From contig NZ_VAUA01000001.1 in NCBI RefSeq assembly GCF_005771405.1, positions 1 through 64,000 of the forward strand: a DNA stretch of 64,000 nt, read 5' to 3'. The DNA is from Parasedimentitalea maritima (GTDB lineage Bacteria > Pseudomonadota > Alphaproteobacteria > Rhodobacterales > Rhodobacteraceae). The notes below the pieces were generated by a model that worked only from the letters and a program-made list of their open reading frames with translations, was not told where the DNA came from and ran no database searches. The translations under genes and the position numbers were made by a program. This document shows positions 1 through 7,835 of this stretch, piece after piece (within the stretch, counting starts at the first letter, position 1; the number at the start of each line of letters is the position of its first letter).

Positions 1-781
1 GTTGCTGGGTCTGCAGGGCCTTCAACCGAGCAGAGGCCTCTTCCATGTTGGTGTCGGTCATCGAACTAACACCCATTTTCATGGAGTCGGTTAGTTTGCT
101 GACAAAATCACCCTGATCTTTCAGACGCGCGGTATCCGAACCGAGTGCAGCAGCACCATCAATGGCCACTGTCAGGAAACCTTCGATTTCTGTCAGCGCA
201 GTTGCGGCGTCAGTCACGTTGGTGAAGGAGGTTAGGTTCGAAGCCAGGTCGATATCGGTTTCAAAATCTACAGTATCAACAGTGATTTCAGTTGCTGTTG
301 GTGTACCCGTAGCACCAACCCGATCCAGTGATGCCAGAACACCCAATGATGTTGCGCCGTTGCCGTCAACGTCAGCAGCCAGAAGGTTGGCACCATTGAA
401 CTGTGCAGCACCGATAATGGCAGCAACCTGTGCAGCCTTTGCATCAATGTCGTTTTGGATCTTGGTGTGGTCGACGTTTTCAGACTGCGCTGAGACGATC
501 AGTTCTTTGATTTCAGTTAGTTTTTCCACGATCTGTTCAGCACCGGCCGAAGCAACCGAAACAGTGGCTTCACCAACTGCCAGGCTTTCGGAGATGGCTT
601 CAAAGCCTGCGATATCGGATTCCATTGTTTTCGAAATCGCCCATACAGCGGCGTTGTCGCTGGCGGATCCAACCCGCTTACCGGTGGAAATTTCGTTCTG
701 AGCCTGTGTCAGGTTGTCGTTCACCGACTGCAGAGTCTGCAGAGCAACCATTGCACCATTGTTTGTCAGAATGCTGGTCAT
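1..781 (-). CDS. fliC: Flagellin, C-terminus cut by window edge
   Basis: Structural subunit of the flagellar filament, exported through the flagellar type III apparatus. The leftward reading frame opens with MTSILTNNGAMVALQTLQSV and continues without a stop to base 1 (260 codons visible). The N-terminal coiled-coil signature is clear: QAQNEISTGKRVGSASDNAA at about residues 28-47. The last visible residues, near EEASARLKALQTQQ, belong to the conserved C-terminal helix, so only some 20-30 residues should be missing. The central variable region is short, as in many alphaproteobacterial flagellins. An AAAGGAT ribosome-binding site precedes the ATG by a normal distance. The 209 bases upstream (782-990) hold no gene and must carry its promoter; I could not assign a sigma-factor box. 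Confidence 0.95.
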   Translation of the reverse strand, partial: MTSILTNNGAMVALQTLQSVNDNLTQAQNEISTGKRVGSASDNAAVWAISKTMESDIAGFEAISESLAVGEATVSVASAGAEQIVEKLTEIKELIVSAQSENVDHTKIQNDIDAKAAQVAAIIGAAQFNGANLLAADVDGNGATSLGVLASLDRVGATGTPTATEITVDTVDFETDIDLASNLTSFTNVTDAATALTEIEGFLTVAIDGAAALGSDTARLKDQGDFVSKLTDSMKMGVSSMTDTNMEEASARLKALQTQQ

Positions 782-990
782 AGATACTATCCTTTGATTG
801 CAGGGCGCTTTGGCCCCATCATATCTTGCCCCGTTGGGACATGGTTTGATGTCATTCTGACTGGTGCGTTCGGCCTCTAGCGTTCGCGCCACCCCGTCAT
901 CGAGGTGCAAGAACACACTGGCCTGATAGGTGCTAAGAGAGTGCTAATCTCAAAAAAGGCTTCCTTAGAATTTTTCCTAAATTGCTAAGA

Positions 991-1350
991 TCAAGCGCGT
1001 TTTTCCAAACTGACACTTCCGCGGGTACCATAGCGAGTTCTACGACCTGCTTTGTCATAAACGTCCAAACCTTTGCGCACACGACGCAGTTCCGCCATGC
1101 GTGCTGCAACTGCACGGATCCCTTCCATCGCGCTATCCAGAAGAACCTGGTTGCGTGAAACTTTACCTTGGACCTGCGACAATGTTTCGTGCTCCAATTC
1201 ACCGATAGCGTTCAGATCAGTAATCAGAGTTTCCTTTTTAGCAATCAGTCCACTCAATTTTGTTAGATCGCCGTTGACCAGAGCTTGGCGTTCTTGGTCT
1301 AGGATTGAATCAAGGTCATTGATCAGGGCTTGTGGGTTTTGGTCAGTCAT
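991..1350 (-). CDS. FlgN-like flagellar export chaperone
   Basis: 119-residue, charged, mainly helical protein without signal peptide or membrane segment. A Gln/Glu/Leu-rich N-terminal half (LINDLDSILDQERQALVNGD) followed by basic helices resembles the FlgN family, cytoplasmic chaperones for the hook-filament junction proteins FlgK and FlgL. The gene overlaps the upstream rod-binding gene by 8 nt, so the two are translationally coupled, and it lies between flagellin and hook-length genes. Similarity within this family is weak, so the call depends on length, predicted helix and context. Its C-terminus is very basic (RRTRYGTRGS). Confidence 0.7.
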   Translation of the reverse strand: MTDQNPQALINDLDSILDQERQALVNGDLTKLSGLIAKKETLITDLNAIGELEHETLSQVQGKVSRNQVLLDSAMEGIRAVAARMAELRRVRKGLDVYDKAGRRTRYGTRGSVSLEKRA

Positions 1351-1636
1351 TTTGAGCCTCCTTCATAGAGTTGTAGAGCGATTCGGCTAAGCCAATGCCG
1401 CCTGCTTGCGCCATTTGTTCCGCCTGAGCGCGGACTAGAAATGTAGAAAACTGGTCTTCACCAGAGCCGCCACCAAATGATTCGCGGCTTTCGCCCAATC
1501 CGGCTGACTTCAACATTTCCGCAAGAAACGTTGCTTCCAACTGTACTGCAGCTTTGCGCAAGGGGTCTTGCTGATCAGGCATTGGCTGATGTGACGTAGC
1601 CATTGAGGGCGAAATTGAGGCAGTGATATTGGGCAT
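1343..1636 (-). CDS. Rod-binding protein (FlgJ N-terminal domain type)
   Basis: 97-residue protein matching only the rod-binding half of FlgJ; the muramidase half is absent, as usual in alphaproteobacteria. The core runs LRKAAVQLEATFLAEMLKSA then a Gly-rich loop and FLVRAQAEQMAQAGGIGLAE, the standard Rod-binding domain pattern at about residues 26-88. It is expected to act in the periplasm as a scaffold or cap during rod assembly. First gene of a two-gene leftward unit with the FlgN-like gene, diverging from fliK. A separate peptidoglycan hydrolase would be needed to let the rod pass the wall; the MltB-type enzyme at 17657-18982 is one in the window, though no link is shown. Confidence 0.8.
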   Translation of the reverse strand: MPNITASISPSMATSHQPMPDQQDPLRKAAVQLEATFLAEMLKSAGLGESRESFGGGSGEDQFSTFLVRAQAEQMAQAGGIGLAESLYNSMKEAQND

Positions 1637-1692
1637 TGGGCGTCTCCGCGTGAATATCTACGAATTACGTCGATTTTTCTTAGACTGCGCCA

Positions 1693-1720
1693 TAACCGGT
1701 TAAAATTACCGTAACCGGTT
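1693..1720. promoter_or_regulatory. Twin AACCGGTT palindromes in divergent flagellar promoter region
   Basis: Two copies of AACCGGTT (1694-1701 and 1713-1720) lie 19 bp apart centre to centre, about two helical turns. Between them TTAA-N7-GTAA (1700-1714) is one mismatch from the CtrA recognition sequence TTAA-N7-TTAA. The site sits between the leftward rod-binding gene and rightward fliK. A regulatory role is inferred from symmetry, spacing and place. Confidence 0.45.
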
Positions 1721-1762
1721 TGTGTAATTAAGGAGGGGTCGAGATAGAATGTCCGGAACAAC

Positions 1763-3244
1763 ATGCTTAAACATATACAATCAGGAACGGCTTTTGATGT
1801 GGTCAAAAGTTCAGTTGCGCCAAAGTCAAATTCGGCCAGTACTGGTGCGGATTTTCAAAATTTCTATTCAAAAACTGAAAAAAATCAGAATATTACTGGT
1901 GACGAAGTACAGCCAGAAGCTCTTGATCCTGAAACAGACCTGCCGATAGCGCCCCAAATTGATGAAGCCATCGATTCGTCAAAAGGTGAGGGCGCCGGTG
2001 CAAGTAATCTAGCAGAATCAAAATCCGACGCGGATGATGCTGGCACCACGGACACCGAGAACACAGTACCATTTGTCACAGTTCAAGAGCATTCGGCATC
2101 AACTGTGACCCGCTCCGCATTGTCGGTTGAGTCGAGTGAGGCTGGAAAGCAACGTGAGATCACCGGAGATACAACGAGCAAGGGCTCGGGAACTGTACAG
2201 GCGACCGCTACATCTACGCCAGCGTCTGTAACTGGTTCACAGTTGGATAAAGGTGACGCTACTGGGCCGAAGCCGGAACAAATTGTACGGCAAGATGCAA
2301 CTCGGCAGTCGGGACAGCGCAGCGTTGCTGAGTTGCAATTGGCTACGGCACAGTCTGCAGCCAATGAGCAGCATCAAGCAGTGAAGTCTAGTGTTGCAGC
2401 AGAGCAGCAACAACAAAACATGGACCGGCTTAGGAACCGATTTGTGCCAGAAAAACAGACGGCATCTGTCAATTCCGCCCAACATACTGGAGAGGTTCGA
2501 TCGTTTCCAACGATTACAAAGAATTCAGATGCAGTCGAAGCGGAAACTCCGCGGCAAAGGCGTTTTGCACAATCTGCTGACGGTGTGGAGGTTACTACCG
2601 GTGATAAGTTGTCCCGCCAGCCAACTGCGCCGACAAATATCGTTGTGACCCAAAATGCTGCTGCAGCGCAGCCCTCGATAGCGGGGCAAGCTGCAGTGAG
2701 TGATGCCGAGGTTTTGTTGGATCATTTCAACAAGAACCTAATGTTGGACCCTCTGTCATCAGAGCCTGCTGGGCTGTCTCAATTACTTACTGAGGCAGTG
2801 ATGAGTCCGGGTACTGCGCACCGCCCGGAAACTCCGCGCCTGGTGGCGGCTCAACTCGCAACGGCCCTGGCAACCAAGGGAGAGCGAAATATTGATGTTG
2901 CCCTTAACCCAGAAGAATTGGGTCGAGTGAAAATGCGTGTAACAACCACTGATTCGTCGGTGATTGTGATGATCACGACAGAGCGACCCGAAACCGGCGA
3001 TATGATGCGCCGCCATATCAATGAGCTCGCAGATGAGTTTCGCCAAATGGGATTTGAGGACATTTCCTTTGAATTTGGCGGTGAGGGCTTCGCTGGCCAG
3101 ATGGGTGAGGGAGCCGAACAAGGCGCTTCGTTCGGCGGCGGGTCATCTGAAGCGAGTGACACTGATCCCCTCGCCAATAACGTTCCGGAGCCGGCACAGA
3201 AAAACCTTCGCCTGGGTGAAACCGGGCTGGATATGAGGATATAA
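1763..3244 (+). CDS. fliK: Flagellar hook-length control protein FliK
   Basis: 493-residue protein that should set hook length and switch export specificity. The long N-terminal part (about residues 1-330) is low-complexity, rich in Ser, Thr, Ala, Gln and Glu, as expected of the FliK ruler region. The C-terminal globular domain (about 355-455) carries the family signature IDVALNPEELGRVKMR near residue 375-390 and a following HINELADEFRQMGF. ATG 1763 is the only start in this frame after an in-frame stop at 1745; its ribosome-binding site is weak (GGAA, 4 nt away), whereas a perfect AAGGAGG lies further upstream at about 1730. flgD follows after 4 nt, so the two form an operon. Confidence 0.9.
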   Translation: MLKHIQSGTAFDVVKSSVAPKSNSASTGADFQNFYSKTEKNQNITGDEVQPEALDPETDLPIAPQIDEAIDSSKGEGAGASNLAESKSDADDAGTTDTENTVPFVTVQEHSASTVTRSALSVESSEAGKQREITGDTTSKGSGTVQATATSTPASVTGSQLDKGDATGPKPEQIVRQDATRQSGQRSVAELQLATAQSAANEQHQAVKSSVAAEQQQQNMDRLRNRFVPEKQTASVNSAQHTGEVRSFPTITKNSDAVEAETPRQRRFAQSADGVEVTTGDKLSRQPTAPTNIVVTQNAAAAQPSIAGQAAVSDAEVLLDHFNKNLMLDPLSSEPAGLSQLLTEAVMSPGTAHRPETPRLVAAQLATALATKGERNIDVALNPEELGRVKMRVTTTDSSVIVMITTERPETGDMMRRHINELADEFRQMGFEDISFEFGGEGFAGQMGEGAEQGASFGGGSSEASDTDPLANNVPEPAQKNLRLGETGLDMRI

Positions 3245-3248
3245 ATCA

Positions 3249-3926
3249 ATGCCAACAGCAGTAAGTTCAGCCACACAAGTAGCGCAACAGTCCACTGCGG
3301 CAAATTCAGCCGTTACAGATGCGTCATCGTCTGACTATGAAACCTTTCTGAAGATGCTGACCGCACAAGCACGCTATCAGGATCCCTTGGAGCCGATGGA
3401 TTCGTCCGAATATGCTGCCCAGCTTGCTCAGTTTTCAATGGTGGAACAGCAAGTTGAGAGCAATACATTGTTGGAAGCAATGGCTCAGCAAATGGGCTTA
3501 GCCAATATGGCTGCGATGTCTGGCTGGGTTGGGATGGAAGCGCGGGCTGCTGCGCCAGCTCATTTTGATGGTTCGACACCAATCACAGTTGCACCGAATC
3601 CGGCTGCTGCTTCTGATACTGTTCAGTTGGTGGTTATGGATTCTGACGGCAACGAAGTGCAACGTGTCCCCTTGCCTGTTTCCGCCGATCCCTATCAGTG
3701 GAACGGTCTGAACGATGAAGGCGACCCATTTGCTTCTGGAAACTATTCGTTCACGGTTGAAAGCATCAACAATGGTGAAGTTATCATGTCTGAAACTGCA
3801 GAAGTTTACACTCGCGTCCAAGAAACTCAGATGCAGGGTAACGATGTGGTCTTGATCCTTCAGGGCGGGTCAGCGATTTTGGCCTCGTCGGTAACGGCTT
3901 TGCGTAATCCAACCAGTTCTGGTTGA
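3249..3926 (+). CDS. flgD: Flagellar hook assembly scaffold FlgD
   Basis: 225-residue hook-capping protein needed to polymerise the hook protein FlgE. The N-terminal signature is intact: FLKMLTAQARYQDPLEPMD at about residues 36-54, then AAQLAQFSMVEQQ. The C-terminal two thirds is a beta-rich FlgD tudor/Ig-like region, with PNPAAASDTVQLVVMDSDGN and a FTVES strand. Length is normal for the family. It follows fliK by 4 nt and ends before a long hairpin at 3938-3982. flgE and other hook genes are not next to it on this side. Confidence 0.93.
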   Translation: MPTAVSSATQVAQQSTAANSAVTDASSSDYETFLKMLTAQARYQDPLEPMDSSEYAAQLAQFSMVEQQVESNTLLEAMAQQMGLANMAAMSGWVGMEARAAAPAHFDGSTPITVAPNPAAASDTVQLVVMDSDGNEVQRVPLPVSADPYQWNGLNDEGDPFASGNYSFTVESINNGEVIMSETAEVYTRVQETQMQGNDVVLILQGGSAILASSVTALRNPTSSG

Positions 3927-3937
3927 GGCAGGGGCGT

Positions 3938-3982
3938 TCCGATTACCTTTGCTTTCCTGAATTCAGGGAGGTGTTAATCGGA
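3938..3982 (+). terminator. Nested hairpin after flgD
   Basis: Outer arms TCCGATTA (3938-3945) and TAATCGGA (3975-3982) are perfect complements and enclose the palindrome CCTGAATTCAGG (3956-3967). There is no T-run, so it is a weak candidate for intrinsic termination; it may mark the end of the fliK-flgD transcript. The right arm overlaps the ribosome-binding region of the next gene. Confidence 0.5.
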
Positions 3983-3998
3983 GCCTGTCCTGCAACCA

Positions 3999-4850
3999 GT
4001 GACCACTCAGAACGAAACTGATCTTTTTGCGCATTTACAATTGCGTGGACTGGAAGTTGAAAATCCCGAACGATTGTCCGGGGGGCGGTCAAACTGTGTT
4101 TGGCGAGCGGGTGAGATTGTCGTCAAACTGTATCTGAAATATGGTGAAAATCCTCTGTTTGCCAACGATCCTAAGCGCGAGAGGGCTAGTTTATCTGCCT
4201 TGGCGGGCACCGGTATGGTGCCACGGCTACTGGATGCCGGAGTATTTAATGATCATCACTGGTTGGCATACTCCCATATTGAGGGTTCCATCTGGCAGTC
4301 GGGAACACCTCATGTTGCGCAACTACTGGGGCGACTACACGACCAACCTAGATTTGCTGATTTGCCCGGCGGATGCAACGGAAGCACTAGCCTAGCGGCG
4401 CAAACGCGGGCGATTTTGGCGCGTTGCAAAACTACAGGGCACCTGCAGCATCTGTCGCCAGTTGGGCAAGTTGCACCGCTTGAAAAACGGACACTAATTC
4501 ACGGTGATCCGGTGCCGGGTAATCTGCTGGAACATGATGGTACCCTAACTCTGATCGATTGGCAGTGTCCTCAACTCGGTGATCCAGCAGAAGACCTGGC
4601 TCTATTTCTCTCCCCTGCGATGCAGCTTCTGTATCGGGGGCACCCACTTACGCTGGCAGAAGAAAACGATTTTGTTGCGGCGTATCCAGACCGGCGCGTG
4701 GTGGAGCGGCTGAAGTATTTAAAGCCCTGGTTTCATTGGAGAATGGCGGCGTATTGCCAGTGGAAAGCAGAATTGGGCGGCAACCGAGACCAAGAGGCAA
4801 TGCTGCTAGAGCTGGATGCGCTTCAATCCATCAGCCCTAAGGCAACATAG
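3999..4850 (+). CDS. Aminoglycoside phosphotransferase-family kinase
   Basis: 283-residue small-molecule kinase of the APH / choline kinase fold. The catalytic loop LIHGDPVPGNLL (about residues 164-175) and the metal-binding LIDWQ (about 185) are both present, and an N-lobe lysine in IVVKLYLKYG fits the ATP-binding position. The substrate cannot be told from sequence. The start is GTG 3999; an in-frame stop at 3975 rules out a longer form. The 3' end overlaps the convergent FAD oxidase gene by 28 nt. Its position beside a polyamine locus is suggestive but unproven. Confidence 0.75.
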   Translation: MTTQNETDLFAHLQLRGLEVENPERLSGGRSNCVWRAGEIVVKLYLKYGENPLFANDPKRERASLSALAGTGMVPRLLDAGVFNDHHWLAYSHIEGSIWQSGTPHVAQLLGRLHDQPRFADLPGGCNGSTSLAAQTRAILARCKTTGHLQHLSPVGQVAPLEKRTLIHGDPVPGNLLEHDGTLTLIDWQCPQLGDPAEDLALFLSPAMQLLYRGHPLTLAEENDFVAAYPDRRVVERLKYLKPWFHWRMAAYCQWKAELGGNRDQEAMLLELDALQSISPKAT

Positions 4851-6142
4851 GCTGGCGGCATCAATAGCCGCCGGGCCCGTCCCAGCGGAAATTTCGGCAT
4901 AGATTGGACCGCTTTGGAATAGGGCATATCGGGCACTCGCCCTTGTACCAAATTTGCCAACAAACGACCGGCATATGTGCCCATCGCAACGCCGTTTCCG
5001 TGATAGCATAATCCGGCAAACATACCTGGCATTTCAGGCACTGGCCCTACATAGGGTACCAAATTTCGTGACAAGCAGACCATTCCCGACCAGCAGTGGG
5101 TGGTTTCGACAGAGCTCCAAGCGGGAAACATCTTTTCAAAGTCATGGCGTAAGTGACGACGAATTGAAGCTTCAGCGCGGCCAGATGACATCAGCCCCCC
5201 ACGCATCCCAAACAAAAACCTGCGGTTGGGCATCAGTCTGAAGTAATGCAGCAGGTTTCGACTGTCGTAAGCCATCTGATCGCTGAACCAGCCCTGTGCT
5301 TGAAGTTCGTCCTCAGTCAACACGCGTGTCACCATTGCGGTGGATTGGGTGGGCATATAGCGCCCCGCCAACCAAGGCGGAAGATCTTCTGACGAATAGC
5401 CATTGGTGGCGATAACCACCTGCCCAGCTCGCAATACACCCTTTGGGGTCGTGACTACAAAGCTTTCACCATTTTTGGATATTTTGGTGGCAGGGCTATG
5501 CTGAAACAGGTTTGCGCCCGCTGATTTGGCGGCTTGAGCCAATCCGAACAGGTATTTCCGAGGGTTCATCCCAAAGCCAACAGGTGTGGTGAGTGCCCCA
5601 TAAAAAGGGCCATTTAGTCCATGCTCAGCCAGTTGATCCTTCTCGAGAAGCTCGACTGGTTCGCCAGCCTGAGTCATCGCGTGGGCTTCGACCCTCAAAC
5701 GGTTCATCGCTTTGGACGAATGTGCCAATTGAGTTTCGCCGTGTGAATGCGTTTCAGCCTCGATCCCATGGGTGTCGAGCAACTGCCGGACCAGATTAAC
5801 AGCGGCCACCTCACTCGCCTCGTAAGTTTCAGCAGCTTGAATGCCGAACCGACGACGGAGTGCGGTACCGCTCAGTTTGGAGCCACCCATACAACAAAAG
5901 CCACCATTGCGCCCTGATGCGCCCCAGCCAGGGGATTCTGCCTCTAAAACGGCAACGTTGGTGCCGTCTTGAGCCAAGTGCAATGCAGCCGATAAGCCAG
6001 TAAAACCACCGCCTACAATTGCGACATCGACCTTTTCCTCGCCACACTGGACTGGCCAGTTGGGCGCTTCGATGGTTTGATCCCACCAGCAACTATCCCG
6101 TGGGCCGGGCCCATAAGCGTAATCGGAATAGATGCGCCGCAT
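4823..6142 (-). CDS. FAD-dependent oxidoreductase, DAO / PuuB-like
   Basis: 439-residue flavoenzyme of the D-amino-acid-oxidase family. The Rossmann motif VDVAIVGGGFTGLSAALHLA lies at about residues 38-57 and is followed by GRNGGFCCMGG, the sarcosine/glutamylputrescine oxidase pattern. A C-terminal GLCYHGNGVAMGTYAGRLLA completes the FAD site. It is the last gene of the leftward potFGHI-type operon and its ATG overlaps the permease stop by one base (TGATG), so uptake and oxidation are coupled. The best guess is a gamma-glutamylputrescine oxidase, but no gamma-glutamylputrescine synthetase (PuuA) is present in the window, so another amine substrate is possible. Confidence 0.85.
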   Translation of the reverse strand: MRRIYSDYAYGPGPRDSCWWDQTIEAPNWPVQCGEEKVDVAIVGGGFTGLSAALHLAQDGTNVAVLEAESPGWGASGRNGGFCCMGGSKLSGTALRRRFGIQAAETYEASEVAAVNLVRQLLDTHGIEAETHSHGETQLAHSSKAMNRLRVEAHAMTQAGEPVELLEKDQLAEHGLNGPFYGALTTPVGFGMNPRKYLFGLAQAAKSAGANLFQHSPATKISKNGESFVVTTPKGVLRAGQVVIATNGYSSEDLPPWLAGRYMPTQSTAMVTRVLTEDELQAQGWFSDQMAYDSRNLLHYFRLMPNRRFLFGMRGGLMSSGRAEASIRRHLRHDFEKMFPAWSSVETTHCWSGMVCLSRNLVPYVGPVPEMPGMFAGLCYHGNGVAMGTYAGRLLANLVQGRVPDMPYSKAVQSMPKFPLGRARRLLMPPAYVALGLMD

Positions 6143-6957
6143 CAGCTCCGCACCGCTTCCTGTTCTTCACGTTTTTGCCGCACCATCTGATGTTTGGTGA
6201 TCAGGGAGGCAGTGATTACGCCGAAGGTGACGATCGCAATCATAATGGTCGACAGCGCGTTAATTTCTGGGGAGACGCCTAGTCGTACGGCTGAGAAGAT
6301 GCGGATGGGTAAGGTCGTTGCCGAAGGCCCTGTGGTAAATGAAGCAATCACCAGATCATCAAGTGACAAGGTGAACGCCAACAACCAGCCAGAAATTACG
6401 GCCGGAGCAATGATCGGTAGAGTGACCAACCGGAATGCTTGGGCTGCTGAACAGCCAAGATCCAATGCCGCCTCTTCCAGAGATCGATCAAACGTTACAA
6501 GTCGAGATGATACCACGACAGAGACATAGCACATCGAAAATGTACTATGGGCCAGTACAATAGTCAGGACGCCGCGATCTAGACCAATGCCGATGAACAG
6601 TAACAATAGGGAGAGGCCGGTTATCACCTCGGGCATCACCAGCGGCGCGTAAATCATGCCAGAAAACAGCGTCCGGCCCATGAAACGGCCACCACGTACC
6701 AGTACGTACGCGGCCATTGTGCCTAACACCGTTGCAATGGTTGACGAAAATACGGCGACTTTGATGGTCACCCACGCGGCATTAAGAAACGCTTCGTTAT
6801 GAAGCAGTTCACCATACCATTTGGTCGAAAACCCAGCCCAGACAGTGACCAGCTTGCTTTCGTTAAAGCTAAAAATGATCAGGATGATCATTGGGATATA
6901 GAGAAAGGCGAACCCAAGGGTCAGCGAGACCACATTAAACCAGCTCGTTTTATTCAT
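6142..6957 (-). CDS. potI: Polyamine ABC transporter permease (PotI/PotC type)
   Basis: 271-residue inner-membrane permease with about six membrane segments. The cytoplasmic coupling loop EEAALDLGCSAAQAFRLVTLP (first 20 residues relevant; about residues 165-185) is the typical EAA motif. The chosen start, MNKTSWFNVVSLTLGFAFLY, gives a 4-nt ATGA overlap with the preceding permease; a longer frame upstream would run deep into that gene and lacks permease character. It pairs with the PotH-like permease to form the channel of the first polyamine importer. Confidence 0.9.
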   Translation of the reverse strand: MNKTSWFNVVSLTLGFAFLYIPMIILIIFSFNESKLVTVWAGFSTKWYGELLHNEAFLNAAWVTIKVAVFSSTIATVLGTMAAYVLVRGGRFMGRTLFSGMIYAPLVMPEVITGLSLLLLFIGIGLDRGVLTIVLAHSTFSMCYVSVVVSSRLVTFDRSLEEAALDLGCSAAQAFRLVTLPIIAPAVISGWLLAFTLSLDDLVIASFTTGPSATTLPIRIFSAVRLGVSPEINALSTIMIAIVTFGVITASLITKHQMVRQKREEQEAVRS

Positions 6958-7835
6958 TGCTCGGCCTCCTGCTGTTTCTGCTGATTGCGTTGGAACAGTA
7001 CGATGGGGATGATCAAGATCAGCAGGAGAATTACTGCTACAGCGCTTGCCACTGGCCAGTCCCGGTTTGAGAAGAATTCTTCCCACAAAACTTTGCCGAT
7101 CATTAGCGAGTTAGAGCCGCCCAGTAGGGATGGGATCACAAATTCACCAAGCGTCGGAATGAATACAAGGAAGCACCCTGCAATAATGCCGGTTTTTGAC
7201 AGTGGAATTGTTACCAACCAAAACGCGGTCAATCTGGAACAACCCAGATCTTCTGCGGCCTCAATCAGTGATCCATCCAGGCGCTCCAGTGCTGAATAAA
7301 TCGGTAGAATCATGAACGGCAGGTAGGTGTAGACAATGCCAATATAGACGGCTGTATTGGTGTTGAGAATAATGAGCGGCGTGTCGATGATGCCGGTCCA
7401 GAGCAGGAATTGGTTCAAAAAACCTTCGTTGCTGAGAATGCCCATCCAAGCATAAACCCGAATCAGGAAAGAAGTCCAAAAAGGCAGGATTACCAACATC
7501 ATCAGGGTCGGGCGCCACTCTGAAGAAGCTCGTGCCATCCCGTAGGCCATCGGATAGCCCACCAATAGAGTCAGAATCGTCGACACAGTCGCGATCTTGA
7601 GGGAGCTGAGATAGGCCTTCCAATACAGGTCATCTTCGGTCAGGAAGGTGAAATTTTCAAAATCCAACTGGCTGAAGTAAGTTCCTATCCCTTCTGCCCA
7701 ACTGAATTTCGGTACATAGGGTGGGATTGCCAATGCTGCGTCGGACAGTGAAATTTTTACCACAATCACAAATGGCACTAAAAATAGCAGCAACAACCAA
7801 GCAAAGGGCGGGGCGATCAGGAAAAAGCGTCGCAT
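6954..7835 (-). CDS. potH: Polyamine ABC transporter permease (PotH/PotB type)
   Basis: 293-residue permease. After a short basic start (MRRFFLIAPPFAWLLLLFLV) comes the first membrane helix, then a periplasmic stretch of roughly 60 residues and five further helices. The EAA loop IEAAEDLGCSRLTAFWLVTI is near residue 195. ATG 7835 overlaps the stop of the ATPase gene by one base (TGATG), which fixes the start. Together with the downstream permease it should form the heterodimeric transmembrane part of the importer. Confidence 0.9.
   Translation of the reverse strand: MRRFFLIAPPFAWLLLLFLVPFVIVVKISLSDAALAIPPYVPKFSWAEGIGTYFSQLDFENFTFLTEDDLYWKAYLSSLKIATVSTILTLLVGYPMAYGMARASSEWRPTLMMLVILPFWTSFLIRVYAWMGILSNEGFLNQFLLWTGIIDTPLIILNTNTAVYIGIVYTYLPFMILPIYSALERLDGSLIEAAEDLGCSRLTAFWLVTIPLSKTGIIAGCFLVFIPTLGEFVIPSLLGGSNSLMIGKVLWEEFFSNRDWPVASAVAVILLLILIIPIVLFQRNQQKQQEAEQ

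Noticed and set aside
933-1202. 89-codon leftward frame between flagellin and the FlgN-like gene
   Set aside because: Overlaps the FlgN-like gene in another frame, rich in Trp/Cys, no family resemblance.
2851-3303. 150-codon open frame antisense to fliK and flgD
   Set aside because: Shadow of the sense codon bias; overlaps two confirmed flagellar genes and has no ribosome-binding site or family character.
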